A stretch of 64,000 bases of DNA from an uncultured Lactobacillus sp. (GCA_937874695.1 CALNAJ010000021.1:5217-69216); one strand, 5' to 3'. Positions 43,834 to 53,312 are shown, counted from the stretch's first letter. A program made the numbers and translations. Notes: generated by a model not told the origin, from the sequence alone.

Positions 43834-43966
43834 AGCAACTTTTGTGCATAAACATTTTTTCTGAGAAATTCTCCTTATTTTGCATAGCTCGCGTTGGACC
43901 AGGCCCAAAAAGTTTTTGCTCAATGATGTACAATAGTCTTAGCTTCTGATTGAGGAGATAATTAGA

Positions 43967-46276
43967 ATGACAACCTTACCAAAATACACGCAAACCAAAC
44001 AAACGGTGACGCTGAATTATCCACTGCATCCCCTTCAGCTCATCATCGTGACCCCAGCTATCATCCGGGTCTTTGAAAATCGCGGTGACACCGGTCAATC
44101 CTACGCCATCGAAGGCAATAAGGAACAACCGACCGACTACACCCTTACCGATGCCGGCGATCACTATGAATTAAGGACCAGCGCTCTGACGCTAAAATTA
44201 GATGCTGATCGTCACGTAGACGCTTACGACGCGAACGGCAATGCCCTCGTCACTGACTACCGCGGCGAACGACAGCTCCTCGACAAAGGGATCGACAAGG
44301 TTCACCAACGGCTGGTCGAAGCCGAAGGTCACAGCGTCACGAAATCCGCGGTCAAGTCCGACACGGGTTACTACGAAGTCGTCAAGGCCCTCGCCCCCGA
44401 CGAACACCTCTATGGTCTGGGCGACAAGACTGGCTACCTCGACAAGCGAGGCTTCGAATACGACAACTGGAACGTGGATAACCCCGCTCCTCAACTTGAA
44501 AACTTTCCAAACCTCTACAAATCGATTCCCATCATGCTGGGATTGAAGAACGGCCATCCCTATGGTCTATTCTTCGACAACACCTACAAGAGTCACTTCG
44601 ACATGGGCAAGGAAGACGCCCACTACTACTTCTACTCCGCCGTTCAAGGCAATTTAGACTACTACATCATTGGCGGTCAAACATTGAAGGACGTCGTTAC
44701 CAACTATACTTACCTCACCGGTCGCGTGCCGTTGCCTCAGAAGTGGACACTGGGTTACCAACAATCCCGCTGGGGTTACAGCACCAGCCAAGCGGAAGTT
44801 CAGTCCATTGCGGACGACCTGAAGAAGTACGACCTCCCCTGCGACGCCATTCACTTCGACGTCGACTACATGGAAGGCTACCGAGTCTTCACCTGGGATA
44901 AGGCTAAATTTGAAGGTGACCCTAAGGCCTTCGTGACCAAGCTCAAGCAAGACGGCATCAAGGTTATTCCGATCATTGATCCCGGAGTCAAGCAGGACCC
45001 GAACCACCACACCTACGCGGAAGGTCTCAAACAAAATTACTTCGTAAAGACGCCGGATAACAAAGTCTATATCAATAAAGTTTGGCCTGGCGACTCTGCC
45101 TTCCCCGACTTCGGTCGGCCAGCGGTTCGCAAATGGTGGGCAAATAATAATAAATTTCTCACGGATAACGGTGTTGGGGGAGTCTGGATCGACATGAACG
45201 AACCCGCTACGTTTGAGGGGGACATCCCCGACGATGTGGTCTTCAGCGACCAGGATACGCCATCGACTCATGCCAAGATGCACAACGTTTACGGTCACAA
45301 CATGGCTAAGGCGACTTACGAAGGCCTGAAAAGTCAGCAGGGACGGCGGCCATACGTCATCACCCGGGCGGCCTACGCTGGAACTCAGAAGTACTCAACC
45401 GTTTGGACCGGTGATAACCGGAGCATCTGGCCACACATTCAAATGATGATTCCTCAGCTCTGTAACTTAGGACTGAGCGGTTTTAGCTTCGTTGGCACCG
45501 ACATCGGGGGCTTTGCTTCCGATACGAATGCTGAATTGCTGACTCGGTGGATTGAAGCCGCCATCTTCAGTCCTTTACTGCGGAACCACGCGGCAATGGG
45601 TACGCGGCGGCAGGAACCCTGGGCCTTCGGCGAACCGACGCTGTCGATCTATCGCAAGTTCCTGAAGCTCCGTTATCGTTTCATCCCCTACCTGTACGAC
45701 TTATTCGCACAGGAAAGCCAGACCGGTCTCCCCGTCATGCGGCCACTGGTTCTGAACTATGAGGATGACCCACGGACCCGCGACTTAAACGATGAGTACA
45801 TGGTTGGTGACAACGTGCTAGTTGCCCCAGTCGTTCAGAAATCGCAGACTAAGCGACTCGTTTACCTGCCAGCTGGCAAGTGGATTGACTTCTGGAACAA
45901 CCGTGAATACACGGGTAACCAGGACATCGTCGTCGATGCCCCACTGGATAAGTTGCCTCTATTTATCAAGGAAGATACGCTCTTACCTTGGGGGGCATCG
46001 GTCAGCCACATCAGCGAGGAACCCGATACGACCATGACCTTCAAGCTCTTCGGTAATACCGGCACCTACGCACACTACCAAGATGACGGCCTCGACTTCA
46101 ATTATCAAAACGGCGAATTCAACCGCTACGAAATCACCGTCAAGGATGGTCAGGTGGCCGTTAACCTGCTACACCATGGTTACGATCCCGCCTACCAGAC
46201 GATTACGGTCGATCTGCCAGACAGCAGTGTGACGTTGACCTACGACCGTGCCAGCGATGGCTACCGGTTGAAATAA
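43967..46276 (+). CDS. Glycoside hydrolase family 31 (alpha-glucosidase)
   Basis: A 769-residue enzyme. The catalytic nucleophile Asp (about residue 409) is in VWIDMNEPATFEGD, the acid/base region is FVGTDIGGF followed by FSPLLRNHAAMGTRRQEPW, and the N-terminal half has the GH31 beta-sandwich (LYGLGDKTGYLDKRGFEYDNW). It would split alpha-glucosides such as maltose or isomaltose in the cytoplasm, as no signal peptide is seen. The start codon has GAGGAG upstream. It stands between the two halves of the metal group but has its own promoter region and terminator. Confidence 0.92.
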   Translation: MTTLPKYTQTKQTVTLNYPLHPLQLIIVTPAIIRVFENRGDTGQSYAIEGNKEQPTDYTLTDAGDHYELRTSALTLKLDADRHVDAYDANGNALVTDYRGERQLLDKGIDKVHQRLVEAEGHSVTKSAVKSDTGYYEVVKALAPDEHLYGLGDKTGYLDKRGFEYDNWNVDNPAPQLENFPNLYKSIPIMLGLKNGHPYGLFFDNTYKSHFDMGKEDAHYYFYSAVQGNLDYYIIGGQTLKDVVTNYTYLTGRVPLPQKWTLGYQQSRWGYSTSQAEVQSIADDLKKYDLPCDAIHFDVDYMEGYRVFTWDKAKFEGDPKAFVTKLKQDGIKVIPIIDPGVKQDPNHHTYAEGLKQNYFVKTPDNKVYINKVWPGDSAFPDFGRPAVRKWWANNNKFLTDNGVGGVWIDMNEPATFEGDIPDDVVFSDQDTPSTHAKMHNVYGHNMAKATYEGLKSQQGRRPYVITRAAYAGTQKYSTVWTGDNRSIWPHIQMMIPQLCNLGLSGFSFVGTDIGGFASDTNAELLTRWIEAAIFSPLLRNHAAMGTRRQEPWAFGEPTLSIYRKFLKLRYRFIPYLYDLFAQESQTGLPVMRPLVLNYEDDPRTRDLNDEYMVGDNVLVAPVVQKSQTKRLVYLPAGKWIDFWNNREYTGNQDIVVDAPLDKLPLFIKEDTLLPWGASVSHISEEPDTTMTFKLFGNTGTYAHYQDDGLDFNYQNGEFNRYEITVKDGQVAVNLLHHGYDPAYQTITVDLPDSSVTLTYDRASDGYRLK

Positions 46277-46299
46277 CAACTGACTTCATTATGATAAGG

Positions 46300-46510
46300 T
46301 TAAATTGATGTGAGCTGTCCGCACTGCGGCTGCCAGAGGTTCCGCCTGCTGTGGGGGACGCTCCAGCCTAAGAACCGGGCTTCCGACTCGACTTGAAGCC
46401 ACGAAAAAGCCGTGTCTCCAAGCTCGCCCGTGCTGTAAACTGGCAAAAAACACCACCGCCACGGCCGGCTACACCTCTGGCCTCCTTCGGCTAAGCTTGA
46501 TTTTATCAAT
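46300..46510. repeat. GC-rich element with inverted repeats in the 3' region of the GH31 gene
   Basis: About 200 nt, richer in GC than the flanks. GCCAGAGG near 46330 matches CCTCTGGC near 46485; AATTGA/TCAATT lie at the ends; inside, GGCTTC pairs with GAAGCC and CACG with CGTG. The minus-strand frame here lacks a ribosome site. It looks like a small repeated element (MITE- or BIME-like) or a structured RNA; copies elsewhere cannot be checked. Confidence 0.4.
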
Positions 46511-46548
46511 TCAATTGAAAAGTTGTAACTTCACTAATAATTTCAAGA

Positions 46549-46586
46549 ACCACCACAATGTTATCCGGCATTGCGGTGGTTTTTTG
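46549..46586 (+). terminator. Terminator of the GH31 transcript
   Basis: AACCACCACAATG pairs with CATTGCGGTGGTT, then TTTT. The transcript would include the GC-rich element. Confidence 0.9.
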
Positions 46587-46709
46587 ATATCTATTGGCAT
46601 GACTTCCTAACAGTCTACTATTCATCGTTAACTACTGTCTGAGCTGGAAGAGATTGTGGACGAAGCCGGCACAGGTAACAATTCTCACTTTATTTAAAAT
46701 AAATCGGCC

Positions 46710-46754
46710 AACTTGATTCGCATCAAGTTAATGTCCCCCGTTCCCAGGCATAAT
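46710..46754 (+). promoter_or_regulatory. FNR-type box and promoter of the P1B ATPase
   Basis: TTGATTCGCATCAA (46713-46726) is a perfect match to TTGAT-N4-ATCAA, again inside AACTTGAT...ATCAAGTT. The -10 CATAAT at 46749-46754 is 19 nt after the repeat, as at 42445. No good -35 is present, as expected for an activated promoter. Confidence 0.75.
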
Positions 46755-46817
46755 GAATACATAAACAAGGAACACAGAAACCTTAAATAACTTAGACAAA
46801 GAAAGGATCGTTATCTT

Positions 46818-48719
46818 ATGGCATTTCAACGTTATATTTATTCTCACACCAATCCTATTACCTTCTGGTCTGCCGGCTTGATTATCCTCGGCTTCCTCAA
46901 CACCTGGTTCACCAAGGTTCCCTACGTCACCGACACCGCCTGGATCATCGCTTCCATTATCGCCGCAGCGCCCATCGTTTTACGGGCCATCAGTGCCTTG
47001 AAAGCTAAAGTCTTCAGTATTGAATTACTGGTCGGCATCGCTGTTATCGGGGCGTTTGCCATCGGTGAATTTGAAGAATCAGCCATTGTAACGTTCTTAT
47101 TTCTCTTCGGTTCCTACCTGGAACAAAAGACATTGGCCAAGACGCGGGGCGCAATTCAATCCCTGACTGAAATGGCCCCAACCACGGCACTGTTAGTCGG
47201 TGACGACGGTACGACTGAAGAAGTCGACGTCGATGACCTAGAGGAAGGTAACATCGTCCTCGTCAAGGCTGGTGGCCAAGTTCCTGTCGACGGTAAAGTC
47301 GTCAGCGGTACCGGTTACGTCAACGAATCCTCCATTACTGGTGAGTCTCGGCCCGTCAACAAGGCCGATGGCGACGGCGTTTATTCCGGAGCTATGGTCG
47401 AAAGCGGTACGCTGCAGATTGAAGCCACCCAAGTTGGGGACGAAACGACCTTCTCCAAAATTATTGAACTAGTTGAAGAAGCCCAGGACACTAAGTCTCC
47501 AGCCGAAAAGTTTATCGACAAATTCGCCCAATACTATACGCCAGCCGTCTTGGTCATTGCCATTCTAGTCTTTGCCTTCTCACAAGATCTCCGATTAGCC
47601 ATCACGGTCCTCGTGCTCGGTTGCCCTGGGGCCCTGGTTATCGGTGCGCCAGTCTCCAACGTGGCTGGGATCGGTAACGGTGCCAAGAACGGCATTCTTA
47701 TCAAGGGTGGCGATGTGGTCGAAAGCCTCGCCAAGGTCGACACGATTGTCTTCGATAAGACCGGGACGTTAACGACGGGTAAGATGGACGTTGCTAGCAT
47801 GAAGCAATACACGGGCGACTCTGACTTGTTAGGGGCCATCGCTCAGGTCGAACAGACCTCCGATCATCCCTTGGCTACGGCTATCACGAGTCATCTCGCT
47901 GCCCACATGCCGGCTGACGTATCAACCATGACCACTGAAACCATCAAGGGTCGTGGAATGATTGGTCAATGGCACGACGAACCCCTCTACGTCGGCAATG
48001 CAGCGTTATTGAAGGATAACGGCATTACGTTGACTGATACACAATTAACTGATTTACACGAGATGCAAGACGACGGCCAGTCTACGGTATTGGTCGGCTA
48101 CCAAGGCCAATTAGCCTTCATTCTCGGGGTCGCTGACACGGTTCGGACAGAAGTTCCCGCCGCACTCGCTGCACTGAAACGTCAAGGCATCAAGCACCTG
48201 GTTATGTTGACGGGTGACAACCAAGCCACCGCCCAAGCCGTTGCTGAATCCTTAGGCATCGACGAGGTCCATGCCGACTTGTTGCCAGCCGACAAGGTCA
48301 CCTTCGTCAAGAAATTCCAAGACATGGGTCGCAACGTGGCCTTCGTCGGGGATGGTATCAACGACAGTCCTTCCTTAGCTACTGCTAGTGTCGGTATTGC
48401 CATGGGTGGTGGGACCGACGTCGCCATCGAAACGGCGGATGTGGTCCTGATGCAATCCAGCTTCAACGCCCTGAACCATGCAGTTGGCCTAGCCAAGAAG
48501 ACTTCTGCCAACACGAAGGAAAACATCACGATTGCCATTGCCACGGTCCTGTTTTTACTGATTGGTCTGGTCTACGGATACATCTACATGGCCAGTGGGA
48601 TGTTTGTCCACGAAGCCTCAATCCTCGTCGTCATCTTCAACGCAATGCGCTTGATCGGCTACCATCCTCACGTCAGCAAACCTACGAAACAACCCGTTCA
48701 GCAATTAGCAACGAACTAA
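46818..48719 (+). CDS. Heavy-metal P1B-type ATPase with a CPG motif
   Basis: A 633-residue pump. Phosphorylation site VFDKTGTLTTGK, actuator ITGESRPVNK, the P1B-specific HP in TSDHPLATAI, and hinge GDGINDSPSLATASVGIAMGG are all present. The transmembrane metal motif is GCPGALVIG: CPG instead of CPC/CPH/SPC. No N-terminal HMA domain is fused; two free HMA proteins lie 3.8 kb upstream under the same box type. The last span has VHEASIL. The metal is not determined (iron, copper, zinc or cadmium are possible). GAAAGGA lies upstream of the ATG. Confidence 0.9.
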   Translation: MAFQRYIYSHTNPITFWSAGLIILGFLNTWFTKVPYVTDTAWIIASIIAAAPIVLRAISALKAKVFSIELLVGIAVIGAFAIGEFEESAIVTFLFLFGSYLEQKTLAKTRGAIQSLTEMAPTTALLVGDDGTTEEVDVDDLEEGNIVLVKAGGQVPVDGKVVSGTGYVNESSITGESRPVNKADGDGVYSGAMVESGTLQIEATQVGDETTFSKIIELVEEAQDTKSPAEKFIDKFAQYYTPAVLVIAILVFAFSQDLRLAITVLVLGCPGALVIGAPVSNVAGIGNGAKNGILIKGGDVVESLAKVDTIVFDKTGTLTTGKMDVASMKQYTGDSDLLGAIAQVEQTSDHPLATAITSHLAAHMPADVSTMTTETIKGRGMIGQWHDEPLYVGNAALLKDNGITLTDTQLTDLHEMQDDGQSTVLVGYQGQLAFILGVADTVRTEVPAALAALKRQGIKHLVMLTGDNQATAQAVAESLGIDEVHADLLPADKVTFVKKFQDMGRNVAFVGDGINDSPSLATASVGIAMGGGTDVAIETADVVLMQSSFNALNHAVGLAKKTSANTKENITIAIATVLFLLIGLVYGYIYMASGMFVHEASILVVIFNAMRLIGYHPHVSKPTKQPVQQLATN

Positions 48720-48740
48720 CACAGTCGAATAGAAGCGATC

Positions 48741-48784
48741 AAAAGCCGGTTACCCAGAAATTTCAGGGTAATCGGCTTTTTAAT
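48741..48784. terminator. Bidirectional terminator
   Basis: AAAAGCCGGTTACCC pairs with GGGTAATCGGCTTTT; T-run after. Confidence 0.9.
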
Positions 48785-48822
48785 ACGTAAATTTTAATGT
48801 TCTTGCGAGTGATTAGTGACGA

Positions 48823-49635
48823 TTAACCAAAGTCGTTAATCATGCCGGAGAAGTAGGGCTTGTCATTAACCGTGTAGTTATTCCACGTGCCACCATAATA
48901 GTCATCTTCGAAGGATTTACTCCCTTTGGTCTTAAGGTCGGTAATCTTAATCTGGTAGGTGTGCGCACTGATCTTCTTGCCGGGTAGGCCTTTGATATAC
49001 TTGTTATAGTATACCGTCGTCGTGTTTCCCTTGACCGTGGTCTTGGTCATCTTGGCAGAGGCGGTCGGCTTGTAAGTCTCCACACGAGTACCATAGTTGA
49101 CTGCCATATCGCCACCGTCATACTTGTTCATCGCAGCCTGATTGTAATACTGAATGTAGTTGTCGAGCGTCAGGTAAAACATTGGCGAGGCAAATCCATT
49201 CTTCTTGGTATCCTTGAACCCATTTCCTTGGCGCAGGATTGTTCCACGAATCGGTGCCTTGAGGCTAACTTTCTTAAAGTTCGCCTTGGTCAGTGGAATC
49301 GAGTCCGTCATCGTAAAGGCCAGGTTTTTGAGCCGATCATAGTGCACCGCCCCAGAAGTGAAGGATAACTTGACCACTGAACTCCCAAATTTTTGGGTGG
49401 AGCTGGTCACGAAGAGCAAGGACCCTTTCTTCTTAAGCAATGGCTTGTAGGTCTGCCCGTGTCGTTGCGAAATGCCAACGTATACATCACGTTTGGCCCG
49501 AACATAGCTCCCATACTGTCCCGTTAAATACTTACTTGACGCCTGAGCTGATGCTGGTGCTGTCAGCATCCCCATGCTCACGACCGCACCGGCCAGTAGT
49601 AAACCAGCCGCCAATTTCCCTTTAAAGTTTAACAA
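48823..49635 (-). CDS. Secreted protein of unknown function, 270 residues
   Basis: A signal peptide is clear (KLAAGLLLAGAVVSMGMLTA, cleavage probably after SAQA). The mature part is basic and rich in Lys, Thr and Tyr, with strand-like alternation, and no LPXTG, LysM or SH3 domain is seen. The start is TTG at 49635 with GGGGGT 7 nt upstream. I do not recognise a family. It is next to a second secreted protein gene on the same strand, with a terminator between them. Confidence 0.75.
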   Translation of the reverse strand: MLNFKGKLAAGLLLAGAVVSMGMLTAPASAQASSKYLTGQYGSYVRAKRDVYVGISQRHGQTYKPLLKKKGSLLFVTSSTQKFGSSVVKLSFTSGAVHYDRLKNLAFTMTDSIPLTKANFKKVSLKAPIRGTILRQGNGFKDTKKNGFASPMFYLTLDNYIQYYNQAAMNKYDGGDMAVNYGTRVETYKPTASAKMTKTTVKGNTTTVYYNKYIKGLPGKKISAHTYQIKITDLKTKGSKSFEDDYYGGTWNNYTVNDKPYFSGMINDFG

Positions 49636-49770
49636 TCTAACTACCCCCTAGATATATGTGGTACACAATTATTATACTGCGAAATTAGGCCCACGGTTGC
49701 GACTGTCTTTAAATATTCCTCGGCAAGAGCCTCGCGATAACTCACCCGCTTACGTCACAAATACCGAACA

Positions 49771-49808
49771 AAAACCGCCATTTCGCAAAATTACGAAATG
49801 GCGGTTTT
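49771..49808 (-). terminator. Terminator of the Ig-like secreted protein gene
   Basis: Minus strand AAAACCGCCATTTCG / CGAAATGGCGGTTTT, then TGTTCG. Confidence 0.85.
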
Positions 49809-49833
49809 AACAAACTATTTTATAGAAACAAGC

Positions 49834-50658
49834 TTACTTCGTGAAAGTCCACTTAGCAGCTGGCGCAACACCGGCCTTAACGGCAACGACTTGGTCCTTG
49901 CTGTTAACGATCTTGAACTTCTTAGCAGAAGTGAAGCGTAAGTAGAAGGTCTTAGACGTCTTAGAACCCTTAGGGGTGTAAGTGATCTTCCAGAACGTAG
50001 GTGTCTTAGCCTTAACACTGTACTTAGCGTAAGAAACTAAGGTCTTAACCTTCTTGCCGTTCTTGTAAAGGTATTGGTTGAAACCAGTCTTTTGACTGAA
50101 GACGATCTTTTGAGAATACTTGTTAGCCGTGTTGGACTTCCAAGTACCAGTAGGCGTCTTAACCGTAAAGCTAGCAGCCTTCTTGGTTGAAGTCGTCTTC
50201 TTGGCAGCAACCTTCTTCGTCGTTGTCTTCTTAGTCGTTACCTTTTTAGCAGTCGTCTTCTTAGTTGTCGTTGCTTTCTTAGTAGCAGCGGCTTGAACCC
50301 GGATGATCCGGTAGAAAGAAGTCTTCGTCTTCGGGTTAGTAGCGTAAACATAGACGTTGGCGTCCTTCTTTAACGTCTTAGCTAACTTAACCGTGTACTT
50401 ACCAGTCTTCTTGGAAGCCGTTGCGCTACCCAAGTTCTTCTTAGCATTCTTCGTGCTCTTGACCGTAATCTTAGAGCCCTTCGTAGCCGTCCCCGTAATT
50501 GACTTGGAATTGTTGTAAATTGCCTTAACACTTAAGCTAGGACCAACATGCGTAGCGGCATGTGCGGTCGTCGTGGCAGTCCCCGTCACAGCTGGTACTG
50601 TGGCACCGATTGTAAATAAAGTAACCAAACCAGTCATTGCAACCATAAATTTCTTCAT
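49834..50658 (-). CDS. Secreted Lys/Thr-rich protein with Ig-like domain
   Basis: A 274-residue protein with a signal peptide (about residues 1-34, ending AHA), a bacterial Ig-like domain at about 40-120 (SVKAIYNNSKSITGTATKGS and VYVYATNPKTKTSFYRIIRV), a repetitive Lys/Thr-Ala linker (about 125-165), and a C-terminal domain (about 170-274) of mainly strands. The mature protein is very basic, so it could bind the anionic cell wall. No sorting signal is visible. Family is not recognised beyond the Ig-like part. Confidence 0.78.
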   Translation of the reverse strand: MKKFMVAMTGLVTLFTIGATVPAVTGTATTTAHAATHVGPSLSVKAIYNNSKSITGTATKGSKITVKSTKNAKKNLGSATASKKTGKYTVKLAKTLKKDANVYVYATNPKTKTSFYRIIRVQAAATKKATTTKKTTAKKVTTKKTTTKKVAAKKTTSTKKAASFTVKTPTGTWKSNTANKYSQKIVFSQKTGFNQYLYKNGKKVKTLVSYAKYSVKAKTPTFWKITYTPKGSKTSKTFYLRFTSAKKFKIVNSKDQVVAVKAGVAPAAKWTFTK

Positions 50659-50996
50659 TGTTTTCCTGACCCCTTATATTGAATTGACCGACAAATTTTG
50701 CCGACAAAGTATTTTTCTAACCGCCTAGTAGTATAACAGATTTTTTGCAAATTAGTGACAAATTTATAACCAGGTTGGGCCTTCTTTAACAACACTTAAA
50801 ACAAATTAACCCGTTATCCATTCTTTACCCGCACATTGGGCGACAATTCCCGCGACAGCAACCCTGCACGTAGATTGGCTTACAAGTGTGGTACCGCTTT
50901 CAAATTATGTTAAGCTGGGAACGAAACGACAGCTACTGTCCACCAAGTCGTGCTCATTTTCGCCTGCGCAATCTGATAGAAATGGAGCGTAAATTT
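50659..50996. other. Intergenic region between the Ig-like and GH28 genes, with a candidate cre
   Basis: About 340 nt without a gene. TGGTACCGCTTTCA at 50889-50902 matches the cre consensus at all but two positions. No convincing promoter or terminator was found. Confidence 0.4.
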
Positions 50997-52244
50997 ATGC
51001 TGAATATCAATATTCTCGATATTGCAAATGATGACGATATCACTGCCAATGCAACCGCAACGATTCAGGCAGCGATTGACCGTTGTGCCGCCAATAATGG
51101 TGGCACAGTGACCATCCCCAACGGCACCTACATCGTCGACGGCCTGAAATTGAAGAGCAACGTCACCCTACACCTAGAAGCTGACGCCATTCTCAAGGCC
51201 AGCGGCGATGAAACCAAGTATAGCCATCGGCCCGGTCCCTTCGAGCTGAACCGCAATCGCACACCCATTTCGGCGCTCATTTACGCTAAGGGGCAACGCA
51301 ACATCGCCATTACCGGTGAGGGCCACATCGATGGTAACTATACCACCTTCATTTATCCCAATCAGGAAAACGAGGTTCATCTAAAATTTTACAACTATCC
51401 TCGTCCCATGACGATTTACCTGGAAGACTGTACCAACATCACGCTGGACCACATTACCGTGGAGAACGCCCCCTTCTGGACGATTCATCTAGTTGGCTGT
51501 CATAACACGGAAATCAGTCACATCGCCATTCACAACGAGGTCCGGATGCCCAACACCGATGGCATCGATGTCGACCGAAGCAAGAATACCCATATTCACG
51601 ACTGTGAAATCATTACCGGCGACGACGCCATCTGCCCCAAATGTACCGAAGAAACCGCGCAATACGGGGATTGCACCAACCTCCTCGTGGAGAACTGTTA
51701 CTTGAAGACGCAAAGTGCTGCCGTGAAATTCGGCAGTAGTAGCTTTGGCAATTTCGAGAATTGTAAATTCCGCCGCCTAACGATCAAGGACACCAACCGC
51801 GGTCTGGCCTTTCAGCTGCGCGATCCCGGTAGCGCGGAGAACATTAGCTTTGAAGATATTACCATCGATACCAAGCCCTACACCACTGACTGGTGGGGCT
51901 CGGGAGAACCCATCTTCATCAGCTTGCTCCCCCGTGACGCCGCGACCGATCTTACTGGCCAGACCATTCATAACGTCTCGTTCAGGCGAATTACCTGTAC
52001 CGCGGAAAATGGGATCCTCGTGGCGGCCGAATCCGCAGAGGCCATTCACGACATCACCTTCGAAGACGTTGATCTCACGTTACGACAGGATAACGAGACG
52101 CCAGTAACCTTCGACTTACGCCCGTGGAAGGGAACGGCCAAGGTTCAACGGCCGTTGCGGTTGGTTACCAACCTCGCGGATAGCGCGCTACACTTTAAGC
52201 ACGTTCAGGGCCACTTCCCCAATCAACTCACCGTAACGCTTTAA
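50997..52244 (+). CDS. GH28-like right-handed beta-helix protein
   Basis: A 415-residue protein with the polygalacturonase fold: an N-terminal IQAAIDRCAANNGGTVTIPN, and the catalytic Asp motifs NTDGIDVDRSKN and GDDAICPK. The usual GHG is replaced by KFGSSSFG and the RIK by RGLAFQLRDP, so it diverges from true polygalacturonases. No signal peptide, so probably cytoplasmic, acting on an oligosaccharide. ATG at 50997 has GGAG 8 nt upstream; the longer frame to 50886 has no ribosome site. An aldo/keto reductase gene follows after about 90 nt. Confidence 0.8.
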   Translation: MLNINILDIANDDDITANATATIQAAIDRCAANNGGTVTIPNGTYIVDGLKLKSNVTLHLEADAILKASGDETKYSHRPGPFELNRNRTPISALIYAKGQRNIAITGEGHIDGNYTTFIYPNQENEVHLKFYNYPRPMTIYLEDCTNITLDHITVENAPFWTIHLVGCHNTEISHIAIHNEVRMPNTDGIDVDRSKNTHIHDCEIITGDDAICPKCTEETAQYGDCTNLLVENCYLKTQSAAVKFGSSSFGNFENCKFRRLTIKDTNRGLAFQLRDPGSAENISFEDITIDTKPYTTDWWGSGEPIFISLLPRDAATDLTGQTIHNVSFRRITCTAENGILVAAESAEAIHDITFEDVDLTLRQDNETPVTFDLRPWKGTAKVQRPLRLVTNLADSALHFKHVQGHFPNQLTVTL

Positions 52245-52335
52245 AGCAGTCCAATTGCCAAACCAAATGTTTGTATCTCCCCCAACAAAAGCCTATCTTA
52301 GTCATCAGACAAAAAACTAAGGTGGTCAGCTATCT

Positions 52336-53178
52336 ATGGAAAAAACATTTAAATTTGATAACGAATTAACGGTCAATCGATTAGGCTATGGTACCATGCA
52401 GCTCCCCGGCAAGGGTGTCTGGGGGCCATCCGCGGACCCAGAGAACGCGCCCAAGGTCATCGAGACTGCCATCGATAATGGCGTCAACTTCATTGATACC
52501 GCCGATGCTTACGGTCCCTTCTTCGCCAACCTCTATCTGCGCACGGCCCTGCAGAACCGGCCAAATAGTCACGTAATGGTCGCCACTAAGGTCGGCCAAA
52601 CGCGGCAAGGCCCCAATCAGTGGACCCCAACCGGCGTACCTGCTTACCTCCGTCAACAGGTCGAACTGAACTTATTTACCCTCGGTCTCGATCATCTTGA
52701 CTTGCTACAGCTTCATCGGGTGGACCCAACCGTTCCCTTTGAAGACCAAATCGGTGTCCTCAAGGATATGCAGGATGAAGGCAAAATCAAGCATATCGGA
52801 CTCAGTCAGGTCTCCGTCGACCAACTGAAGGCCGCCCAGAAGATTGCGCCAATTGCTGCCGTTCAAAATATGTATAACCTCAGCAATCGCCAGGATGAAG
52901 ACGTCTTAGATTACGCAGAATCCCAGCATATTGCCTTTATTCCGTGGTACCCGCTTGCAACCGGTCAGCTGATTACGAACCCCACACTGACGGCCATCGC
53001 CAAGAAGTACAGTGCCTCACCAGCGCAGATTGCCCTGGCTTGGCTGCTCAAGCGTTCTGACGTGATTCTCCCCATCCCCGGTACCAAGTCCAGTGATCAT
53101 GAATTACAAAATATTCATGCTCAGACCATCGATCTTAGCCAAGCTGATTTTGATGCTTTGAAGGACTTAGCTAAATAG
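52336..53178 (+). CDS. Aldo/keto reductase
   Basis: A 280-residue oxidoreductase of the oxidoreductase-YajO/Tas type. Catalytic residues are Asp/Tyr in FIDTADAYGPFFAN, Lys in VATKVG and His in LLQLHRVDP; PIPGTKSSDH binds NADPH near the C terminus. It lies directly after the GH28-like gene in the same direction and may be cotranscribed, as no terminator separates them. The substrate is unknown. Confidence 0.87.
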   Translation: MEKTFKFDNELTVNRLGYGTMQLPGKGVWGPSADPENAPKVIETAIDNGVNFIDTADAYGPFFANLYLRTALQNRPNSHVMVATKVGQTRQGPNQWTPTGVPAYLRQQVELNLFTLGLDHLDLLQLHRVDPTVPFEDQIGVLKDMQDEGKIKHIGLSQVSVDQLKAAQKIAPIAAVQNMYNLSNRQDEDVLDYAESQHIAFIPWYPLATGQLITNPTLTAIAKKYSASPAQIALAWLLKRSDVILPIPGTKSSDHELQNIHAQTIDLSQADFDALKDLAK

Positions 53179-53265
53179 GTCATTCACCAAACCTACTGGC
53201 CAACGATCCTCCCCCTTGGTCACTGTGTCCCTTAATTATTTTTCATGAAAATAGTTTCAGCAATC

Positions 53266-53300
53266 CAACTCGTCTGACGTTACTTCGACGAGTTTTTTTG
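53266..53300 (+). terminator. Terminator of the aldo/keto reductase gene
   Basis: AACTCGT pairs with ACGAGTT, then TTTTT. Confidence 0.82.
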
Positions 53301-53312
53301 TTAGACTACGAG

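Noticed and set aside
44654..45298. 214-codon minus-strand frame inside the GH31 gene
   Set aside because: Antisense to conserved catalytic coding sequence; no start signal or family resemblance.
46300..46509. 69-codon minus-strand frame in the GC-rich element
   Set aside because: It starts at TTG without a ribosome site and coincides with the inverted-repeat element, so it is probably not coding.
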